NCBI GenBank assembly: GCA_004376205.1
Contig: SOKG01000107.1
Location: forward strand, 1-11,863
Direction: 5' to 3'
From: Dehalococcoidia bacterium
GTDB lineage: Bacteria; Chloroflexota; Dehalococcoidia; SZUA-161
DNA: 11,863 nt
A program made the translations under genes and the position numbers. Under the pieces are notes generated by a model. The model made no database searches, had not been told where the DNA came from, and saw only the letters and a program-made list of their open reading frames with translations. Within the stretch, counting starts at the first letter, position 1. Each line of letters begins with the position of its first letter. This document shows positions 1-4,667 of this stretch, in pieces.

Positions 1-819
1 GACAGCGCCCTGGCCGAAGACTCGGTCTGGGATGATGTCACTACTGAGGCGCTGATATCTCCAGCTCAGGCGGGGAAGGCGTATCTGCGTGGAAAAAGCG
101 AAGGGGTTTTGGCCGGTATAGGCGTGGCCACGGTGGTATTCCACAGGGTGGATTCGGCGCTCAGGGTCAAAGAGCTGGTTGCCGACGGCAGCAGGGTGCA
201 TCCCGGTGATAGGCTGGCTGCAATCGAGGGGAAGGTGGCAAGCATCCTCAGGGCAGAGCGGGTAGCCTTGAATTTCCTGCAGAGACTCAGCGGCATTGCC
301 ACTGCGACGGCGAAGTATGTGGAAGCTATCTCCGGAACAAAGGCGCTGATTACAGATACACGCAAGACCGCCCCCGGCTTGAGGATACTGGAGAAGTACG
401 CGGTGCGGGTTGGTGGCGGACATAACCACCGCCAGAGTCTGGGTGATGGCGTTCTGATCAAGGATAACCATCTGGTAGCTCTGCGATCCCGCGGGGTGGG
501 GTTGGGTGAGGTGATAAAGAAAGCTCGGCAGCATGCACCTCCTACCCTGAAGATCGAGGTCGAGGTTGAGTCTGTGGAGCAAGCCCAGGAAGCGCTCTCT
601 GCTGGGGCGGACATAATTATGCTGGACAACATGGACCTGGAAGATATGCGACGGGTGGTGGAACTAGCGCAGGGACGAGCCGTGATCGAGGCCTCGGGCA
701 GAATCACCCTGGATAGCGTGCGCGCTGTTGCTGATACAGGAGTCGACCTGATATCTGTTGGCGCGCTCACTCATTCGGCTAAGGCGCTGGATATAAGCCT
801 TGAGCTTGAAATGGAATGA
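1..819 (+). CDS. nadC: Nicotinate-nucleotide pyrophosphorylase (quinolinate phosphoribosyltransferase), 5' partial
   Basis: NadC converts quinolinate and PRPP to nicotinate mononucleotide, CO2 and pyrophosphate, the step that joins de novo quinolinate synthesis to NAD. The reading frame is open from the first base of the window and gives 272 residues up to a TGA stop. Family length is about 275-285, so only some 10 residues are probably missing. Visible hallmarks are EDSVWDDVTTEAL near the N-terminus, NFLQRLSGIATATA, the substrate-binding stretch ITDTRKTAPGLRILEKYAV followed by GGGHNHR, LIKDNHL, and IMLDNMD in the C-terminal barrel. An internal TTG at 109 could be mistaken for a start, but the conserved N-terminal domain upstream of it is in frame and intact. 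The stop overlaps the next start by ATGA, so the two genes are probably translationally coupled. The family call is near certain. Confidence 0.95.
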   Translation, partial: DSALAEDSVWDDVTTEALISPAQAGKAYLRGKSEGVLAGIGVATVVFHRVDSALRVKELVADGSRVHPGDRLAAIEGKVASILRAERVALNFLQRLSGIATATAKYVEAISGTKALITDTRKTAPGLRILEKYAVRVGGGHNHRQSLGDGVLIKDNHLVALRSRGVGLGEVIKKARQHAPPTLKIEVEVESVEQAQEALSAGADIIMLDNMDLEDMRRVVELAQGRAVIEASGRITLDSVRAVADTGVDLISVGALTHSAKALDISLELEME

Positions 820-1322
820 AGAAACTAGGAACCTCCGCTAGAGCAGTATGGGGGGTACTTAGGAATCGCTATGTTAGCTTTGCCTTCCGCTTTGCTTTGG
901 GGACTACCTTTATCGTATCTGGTGCCGGGAAGCTGCCTGAAAGGGCTGAATTTGTTAGGCAGTGTCAACAGTATGATCTACTACCGGATGTCCTGGCCCG
1001 CCTATATGGTACCGGACTTCCCTGGGTGGAGATCGTTGTCGGTTCCTTTTTGCTTCTGGGGCTGTTCTCACGATTTGCCGCTGGCATCGGTATGCTCACG
1101 GCTCTGAGTTGCATTATTGCCAACAGCATCTTACTTTATCGTGGTCTGAACCTGGAATGCAGATGTTTCGGTGAGCTGGCTGTAATCCAAACCCGCGATG
1201 CACTTCTGATAGATTTCGCTCTTCTGATTATGGCTTTCCAGGTATTGGTTCATAGAGGCGAATTCTTAAGCTTGGATTCGATAATCTTCCGCAGGAAATC
1301 GTCAGAGGCTGCATCCGACTAG
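816..1322 (+). CDS. MauE/DoxX-family redox-associated membrane protein
   Basis: This is a 168-residue integral membrane protein with about four hydrophobic segments (roughly residues 20-36, 68-88, 89-108 and 125-145). The layout SGAGKL after the first segment, then YDLLP, then LPWVEIVVG, and a CRCFGEL motif after the third segment, matches the MauE/DoxX-like family. Cys115 and Cys117 form a CxC pair, and Cys50 and Cys99 are also present. Known relatives serve disulfide or cofactor maturation and thiosulfate/quinone redox chemistry at the membrane; the exact substrate here cannot be told. The ATG overlaps the nadC stop (ATGA), which suggests joint expression, but there is no established link to NAD synthesis. 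A C-terminal tail of about 20 residues is polar. The family is fairly secure and the function is unknown. Confidence 0.8.
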   Translation: MKKLGTSARAVWGVLRNRYVSFAFRFALGTTFIVSGAGKLPERAEFVRQCQQYDLLPDVLARLYGTGLPWVEIVVGSFLLLGLFSRFAAGIGMLTALSCIIANSILLYRGLNLECRCFGELAVIQTRDALLIDFALLIMAFQVLVHRGEFLSLDSIIFRRKSSEAASD

Positions 1323-1431
1323 ATATTAGATTGCTTAGAAAGCTACAGCTACGCAGTGCCTTCGTCCAAGGTTTTCCACGAGATGGTCTATTTTGTCCTT
1401 ACACAGTCTATTGTCGGCGTCCTTCATGAAC
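1323..1431. other. Short convergent intergenic region, no clear terminator
   Basis: These 109 bp separate the stop of the MauE-like gene from the stop of larC on the other strand. I see no strong GC-rich hairpin followed by a T-run on either strand. A 7-bp word, GTCTATT, occurs twice 20 bp apart (1386-1392 and 1406-1412), which may be chance. Confidence 0.5.
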
Positions 1432-2691
1432 TCAGTGCTTCTCTAGAATTTCCGCGGCTTTCCTCTTCACCAATTCCTCGATTTCTCTCAGAGGCTTACC
1501 CATTCGCTCAGCCAGCCTCTTAACGTCGTCGTATTCCGGCTTTATTTGGATGATCTGGCCTTGTGTGCTCTTGGCGACTTTCACGTTGACGACTTCCCTC
1601 ACGTCTTCTACTGTCACCTCGACAGGGACAGACTCTCGGTCTAGGATGCGTCTTTCGCACGCGTAAATTCTTACCCCCAGCGTGCCTGTCTCCTCCATCA
1701 AAATTCTGCACACACGCTCCAGGCTTGACCTGTCTACGATTATCTTGATGAGGTGCCCTGGCCTTCCTTTTTTGGCTAACGTTGGTATCACGCTTACGTC
1801 TCTGGCGCCCTCTTGTAGCAGCTTATCCATGGCGTACCCGATCAATTCTCCGCTGGCGTCATCGAGGTTAGTCTCAATCACGTACACCTCTTCACTTGAC
1901 AGCCCGAAGTCGCAGGGCTCTCCCAGGGTAATTCTCAGAATATTCGGCATCTCCACAAATTCCTTTGTTCCTGCACCATAGCCCACCTTGGTCGGCTTCA
2001 TGGGGGGATAGAACCTGACGGATTCAAGCGCTAGGGTGGTCAGGAGGGAGACCCCTGTAGGGGTAGCTAGCTCAGCTTCGATTGGCCCGCCGACTGTAAG
2101 GAATCCCCGGGAACGCAGTATTTCCAGCGTGGCTGGTGCCGGCGACGAAACTATACCATGGGAGAACTGGAGCAGACCACCTCCGACAGCGACAGGGGTC
2201 GAGTAGATGGTCGTATCGGTGAACAGCCCTAAGTCGTCTAGAGCGGCAGCGGCGCCGATTACATCGGCAAGGGTATCGGCGGATGCCGTTTCGTGCAGGT
2301 TGACTTCTTGTATGCTTTGTCCGTGAGCTATTGCCTCGGCGGAAACGAGGGTATTGATTGAGTCTAAAGCAAACCGCTTGGCTTTCTCTGAAATCTGTAA
2401 CTCTTGCAGGCATTTAGAAGCTGCCTCTAGAAGTTCGGCGGCTGTTCTTCGGGTGACTTCCTCTTCGACCTTGACATCGATTCTCTTGGCTCGAATCCCT
2501 CTCCTGACAGTGTCTGTTACTGCTATTTCGAGGTCTTTACACCCTGGCAAACAGTGCTTGGGAATGCTCATTGCCTCTATTACATTCGTAGTATTTGCTC
2601 CAAGGTCAAGCAAGGCGCCGACTATCATATCTCCTGATACTCCGGCCGTTTGGGCGTCGATAACCAAGATGCGTTTGCTATCGTCTGGCAT
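1432..2691 (-). CDS. larC: Nickel-insertion protein of nickel-pincer cofactor synthesis (pyridinium-3,5-bisthiocarboxylate mononucleotide nickel chelatase)
   Basis: LarC is the CTP-dependent enzyme that inserts nickel into pyridinium-3,5-bisthiocarboxylic acid mononucleotide, the last step in making the cofactor of lactate racemase and other LarA-type enzymes. The 419-residue product is full length and matches the family throughout: AGVSGDM at 16-22, LHE at 132-134 followed by ADTLADVIGAAAAL, HG at 178-179 with SSPAPAT, ATPTG at 209-213, the ETNLDDASGE block at 273-282 opening the C-terminal domain, KKGRPGH at 307-313, TGTLGVR at 335-341, and IKPEYDDV near 383-390. In Lactiplantibacillus plantarum larC is split and joined by a programmed frameshift; here it is one continuous frame. 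The ATG has a good ribosome binding site (AGAGGAA, about 5 nt upstream). It diverges from larB. Confidence 0.93.
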   Translation of the reverse strand: MPDDSKRILVIDAQTAGVSGDMIVGALLDLGANTTNVIEAMSIPKHCLPGCKDLEIAVTDTVRRGIRAKRIDVKVEEEVTRRTAAELLEAASKCLQELQISEKAKRFALDSINTLVSAEAIAHGQSIQEVNLHETASADTLADVIGAAAALDDLGLFTDTTIYSTPVAVGGGLLQFSHGIVSSPAPATLEILRSRGFLTVGGPIEAELATPTGVSLLTTLALESVRFYPPMKPTKVGYGAGTKEFVEMPNILRITLGEPCDFGLSSEEVYVIETNLDDASGELIGYAMDKLLQEGARDVSVIPTLAKKGRPGHLIKIIVDRSSLERVCRILMEETGTLGVRIYACERRILDRESVPVEVTVEDVREVVNVKVAKSTQGQIIQIKPEYDDVKRLAERMGKPLREIEELVKRKAAEILEKH

Positions 2692-2776
2692 TTGGGTTCC
2701 TCTTTTATTCCTGGATTAAGCCTAGTATACTACTTGTACGCGTATTATGCACATCGCGTGCGATGGGAGGCCTACT
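2692..2776. promoter_or_regulatory. Divergent larC/larB control region with palindromic -10 element
   Basis: The 85 bp between the larC start and the preferred larB start hold a 10-bp perfect palindrome, TAGTATACTA, at 2723-2732. It offers the -10 hexamer TATACT on both strands (2726-2731 for larB; 2729-2724 read on minus for larC). No strong -35 is visible: TTTTAT at 2703-2708 is 17 bp upstream on the plus side, and the minus side has only weak matches. Predicted starts would give leaders of about 40 nt for larB and 25-30 nt for larC. Downstream at 2752-2765 lies CATCGC-GT-GCGATG, an inverted repeat with 6-bp arms that abuts the larB ribosome binding site GGGAGG (2765-2770). The elements are seen directly; promoter and operator functions are inferred. 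Confidence 0.5.
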
Positions 2777-3577
2777 TTGTTGAGAGAAGTGCTTGGGAAA
2801 TTGACACGGGGTGAGATATCCTTGGACGAGGCCGAGAAGGCTCTCAAGATGTTGGCTATAGAGGAGGTAGGCGATCTGGCCAGGCTGGATATTGGACGAG
2901 AAATCAGACATGGTATACCTGAAGTAGTCATCGCTGAGGGTAAAACCCCAGAGGATGTGGCTGAGATAGCCTCAAAGGTACTGGCCCAGAAGGGACGGGT
3001 GATCATAAGTCGAGCCACCAGGCAACATGTTGAGGCTCTTAAGTCGGTTATGGCGAAGGACGAGTTCCTACATGAGAGCAGGACGGGGGGGACAGTGGTG
3101 GTCAAAAGGAAGGATTTAGCGGCGAGAACTACATGGGGAAGGGTGGGAATAATCACTGCCGGCACTTCTGATATCCCTATCGCTGAAGAAGCTGAAGTGA
3201 TGGCGTCGGAGATGGGGTGTGAGGTTACAACGACCTATGACGTGGGAGCGGCAGGAGTTCACAGGCTGTTTCTTCCTCTGAAAGAGATGATCACAAAAGA
3301 CGTCGACGTTATTGTTGTCGTGGCTGGCAGGGAAGGGGCATTGCCGACATTGCTGGCAGGCATGGTGGATGTTCCACTGATAGGGGTTCCGACCTCCTTT
3401 GGATACGGTCTCGGGGGAAGGGGAGTCGGTGCCCTAATGGCCATGTTGCAGTCTTGTTCTCTGGGATTAGCGGTTGTCAATATTGACGGGGGGATTCCTG
3501 CAGGGGCTGTAGCGGCCCTAATTGCCAATCGGGCCGCCAAATTCAGGGCAAGCTCTGAGGGGAAATGCTGCAAGTAG
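2777..3577 (+). CDS. larB: Pyridinium-3,5-biscarboxylic acid mononucleotide synthase
   Basis: LarB carboxylates the pyridinium ring of nicotinic acid adenine dinucleotide and cleaves its phosphoanhydride, giving pyridinium-3,5-biscarboxylic acid mononucleotide, the first intermediate of the nickel-pincer cofactor. The C-terminal half is related to AIR carboxylase (PurE). With the chosen start there are 266 residues: TAGTSD at 127-132, YDVGAAGVHR at 154-163, VVAGREGALP around 181-190, and SCSLGLAVVNIDGG with Cys227 in the position of the catalytic cysteine. The frame extends to an ATG at 2747, but that has no ribosome binding site and would sit almost at the predicted transcript start. TTG at 2777 lies 6 nt after GGGAGG and begins (M)LREVLGKL, where I recall homologues starting; TTG at 2780 is also possible. 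The product would be passed to LarE, whose gene is not in the window. Confidence 0.9.
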   Translation: MLREVLGKLTRGEISLDEAEKALKMLAIEEVGDLARLDIGREIRHGIPEVVIAEGKTPEDVAEIASKVLAQKGRVIISRATRQHVEALKSVMAKDEFLHESRTGGTVVVKRKDLAARTTWGRVGIITAGTSDIPIAEEAEVMASEMGCEVTTTYDVGAAGVHRLFLPLKEMITKDVDVIVVVAGREGALPTLLAGMVDVPLIGVPTSFGYGLGGRGVGALMAMLQSCSLGLAVVNIDGGIPAGAVAALIANRAAKFRASSEGKCCK

Positions 3578-3598
3578 GCGGGTTTGCGGTTTCAGTAA

Positions 3599-3656
3599 GG
3601 GCAGACCCATGTGTCTGCTCCGATTAGGGTCAAGGGCAAACACATAGGTTCGCCCC
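3599..3656. repeat. Two inverted REP-like hairpin units between convergent genes, possible bidirectional terminator
   Basis: Unit 1 (3599-3620) is a hairpin with perfect arms GCAGAC (3601-3606) and GTCTGC (3613-3618), loop CCATGT, extended outwards by a G-T and a G-C pair. Unit 2 (3634-3655) has arms GGGCAAAC and GTTCGCCC with one mismatch and loop ACATAG. The reverse complement of unit 2 aligns with unit 1 at about 17 of 23 positions, so the two are diverged inverted copies separated by a dozen bases. They fill the gap between the larB stop and the dtd stop. There is no T-run after either unit, so a factor-independent terminator is not certain. Such paired units resemble REP/BIME elements dispersed in many genomes. 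Confidence 0.6.
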
Positions 3657-3659
3657 TAG

Positions 3660-4121
3660 CTAGTGTCTGGGCTTGAGCCGTTCGTCGCTATCGATGAAGA
3701 TGGTGACGGGGCCGTCGTTATGGATCTCGACCAGCATATGTTGCTGGAAGCGCCCTGTCTTTGCCTTTAGTCCGGCGCTACGCAGGAACTGAGCGAACGT
3801 ATCCACTAGAGGCTCAGCCTCCTCGGGTGGAGCAGCCTCAGTGAAGCTAGGACGGCGCCCCTTGCGAGTACTGGCGACGAGGGTAAACTGGCTGACTACC
3901 AGTACCTCCCCGGAGATATCCAGTGCAGAGAGGTTGAACTTTCCTGACTCGTCGGGAAAAACACGTAGGTTGGCAGTCTTCTCTGCCAGATAACGGGCAT
4001 CAGCTTCCGAGTCGCCTCTAGCCACCCCAACAAGCGCTACCAACCCCTGTTCGATAGCAGCGACGATGTTGCCTTGAACACTAACTGAAGCCTGAGAGAC
4101 TCGTTGGATAAGAGCTCTCAA
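3660..4121 (-). CDS. dtd: D-aminoacyl-tRNA deacylase
   Basis: DTD hydrolyses D-amino acids (and glycine mischarged on tRNA-Ala) from tRNA, a chiral proofreading step in the cytoplasm that keeps translation stereospecific. The 153-residue product has the full family length. It begins RALIQRVSQASVSV and carries the two active-site signatures: VVSQFTLVAST followed by KGRRPSF, and NDGPVTIFIDS, which contains the Gly-cisPro motif. The start is TTG at 4121, whose bases overlap the stop of the upstream zinc-ribbon gene (TTGA), so translation is probably coupled. Together with that gene it forms a two-gene operon under the CIRCE-bearing promoter at 4497-4525. Placing dtd under apparent heat-shock control is unusual to my knowledge. 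The assignment is very secure. Confidence 0.96.
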   Translation of the reverse strand: MRALIQRVSQASVSVQGNIVAAIEQGLVALVGVARGDSEADARYLAEKTANLRVFPDESGKFNLSALDISGEVLVVSQFTLVASTRKGRRPSFTEAAPPEEAEPLVDTFAQFLRSAGLKAKTGRFQQHMLVEIHNDGPVTIFIDSDERLKPRH

Positions 4122-4402
4122 CCGCTTTCCTCAGGTTTAGTCTCCGCCTTTATCTCTGACTTCGCCTTCGTTTCTGATGTCGGCTTGGTATCCTCGTCTT
4201 TCTGGCCTGGGTTATCCCGCGACCGCCTGCCATGATCAGTACTGTAGAAGCCGCTTCCCTTGAAGAGAACGGGCACCGAATGGATCACGCGGCGTGCCCT
4301 ACCCGTGCATTGGGGGCAGGCAGCCACTGGTTCCTCATCGAACCTCTGCCTTCGCTCGAATTTGGTGCTACAAAGACTGCACTCATATTCGTAAGTAGGC
4401 AA
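4118..4402 (-). CDS. FmdB-family putative regulatory zinc-ribbon protein
   Basis: This is a 94-residue protein. It starts PTYEYEC and has one zinc ribbon of the form CxxC-x17-CxxC (Cys8, Cys11, Cys29, Cys32), then RVIHSVPVLFKGSGFYSTD, the conserved region typical of FmdB/CxxC_CxxC_SSSS proteins. The last 30 or so residues are a low-complexity tail rich in Lys, Glu, Ser and Thr, probably disordered. The start is TTG at 4402, because homologues start MPTYEY and GAGGTG lies just upstream. The open frame runs back to 4537 with no homologous content and would cross the promoter and CIRCE element. Despite the name, the molecular role of the family is not well established. It is first in the operon with dtd and the gene most directly placed under the CIRCE element. 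Confidence 0.88.
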   Translation of the reverse strand: MPTYEYECSLCSTKFERRQRFDEEPVAACPQCTGRARRVIHSVPVLFKGSGFYSTDHGRRSRDNPGQKDEDTKPTSETKAKSEIKAETKPEESG

Positions 4403-4440
4403 CTTGCACCTCACATAAAAAGCACCTCTTGGGTGAGGTC
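4403..4440 (-). promoter_or_regulatory. Leader hairpins covering the fmdB-type gene's ribosome binding site
   Basis: On the minus-strand transcript, ACCTCAC (plus 4439-4433) is perfectly complementary to GTGAGGT (plus 4414-4408), which holds the ribosome binding site of the TTG start at 4402. The same ACCTC can instead pair with a nearer GAGGT (plus 4428-4424) across a 6-nt loop, followed by five T's, which would leave the real site free. GAGGTGC is thus present twice, once as decoy and once as the real site. The complementarity is seen; switching by temperature or any ligand is inference. Confidence 0.45.
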
Positions 4441-4461
4441 GCTCTGTTTTGTCTATTTGGC

Positions 4462-4488
4462 TTAGCACTCTTGAGTATAGAGTGCTAA
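4462..4488. promoter_or_regulatory. CIRCE element, HrcA operator
   Basis: The site is a perfect match to the consensus: TTAGCACTC at 4462-4470, nine bases, then GAGTGCTAA at 4480-4488. HrcA is the heat-shock repressor that binds this element, classically before groESL and dnaK operons. Here it begins one or two bases after the predicted transcription start of the minus-strand promoter at 4497-4525, the usual position for repression, so the fmdB-type gene and dtd are the expected targets. The rpsB promoter lies on the far side and starts beyond the element. Confidence 0.95.
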
Positions 4489-4496
4489 CCAAGAGT

Positions 4497-4525
4497 AATT
4501 TAGCATCTTGGCTTAGCATTGTCAA
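4497..4525 (-). promoter_or_regulatory. Sigma-70-type promoter of the fmdB-type gene and dtd
   Basis: On the minus strand the -35 is a consensus TTGACA (4525-4520), the spacer is 17 bp and the -10 is TAAATT (4502-4497). The start should fall near 4490, just before the CIRCE element, giving a leader of about 88 nt to the TTG start at 4402. Confidence 0.85.
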
Positions 4526-4539
4526 GGGCAGACTCACTC

Positions 4540-4568
4540 TTGCCTTTTGTAACTGCCTATGGTAAACT
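4540..4568 (+). promoter_or_regulatory. Extended -10 promoter of the rpsB operon
   Basis: TTGCCT at 4540-4545, a 17-bp spacer and TAAACT at 4563-4568, with TGG directly before the -10 hexamer (extended -10). Each hexamer matches four of six consensus positions. The predicted start near 4575 gives a leader of about 90 nt before rpsB. It is the only promoter candidate I see for the nine downstream genes. The -35 lies 14 bp from that of the opposite promoter. Confidence 0.65.
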
Positions 4569-4607
4569 CATCCAGTCGGCCAATGCCGGCAGCTAGTAGA
4601 GATTTTT

Positions 4608-4643
4608 CAGTCTGCGTTGTGGTTCGTGAGACTGCGTAGACTG
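4608..4643 (+). promoter_or_regulatory. Stem-loop in the rpsB leader
   Basis: CAGTCTGCG (4608-4616) and CGTAGACTG (4635-4643) can form a 9-bp stem with one G-U pair and an 18-nt loop, ending just before the purine-rich ribosome binding region GGAGAGGGTAAGGGG (4643-4657). In other bacteria S2 represses its own mRNA through the rpsB leader; whether this hairpin acts that way is a guess. Confidence 0.35.
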
Positions 4644-4667
4644 GAGAGGGTAAGGGGACGCTTAGAA

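Noticed and set aside
66..770. Long minus-strand open frame (about 234 codons) opposite nadC
   Set aside because: It is fully antisense to a clear nadC, rich in Ser, Thr, Pro and Arg as expected of a shadow frame, and has no recognisable motif.
1386..1412. GTCTATT direct repeat spaced 20 bp between convergent genes
   Set aside because: A 7-bp word repeated once is easily chance, and it lies downstream of both genes, so an operator role is unlikely.
2354..2719. Plus-strand open frame inside larC
   Set aside because: It lies opposite conserved larC codons and has no family resemblance; the same holds for the shadow frames at 1682-1981 and 2072-2413.
4462..4488. CIRCE as a regulator of rpsB
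   Set aside because: The element lies more than 50 bp upstream of the rpsB -35 and beyond the other promoter, whereas it sits exactly at the start of the minus-strand transcript.
4403..4537. N-terminal extension of the zinc-ribbon protein to position 4537
   Set aside because: It would encode 45 residues across the promoter -10, the CIRCE and the leader hairpins; homologues start at MPTYEY, which corresponds to TTG 4402.
4617..4667. N-terminal extension of S2 to 4617
   Set aside because: The 17 added residues are basic and unlike any S2 N-terminus, and they fall in the leader hairpin; ATG 4668 fits better.
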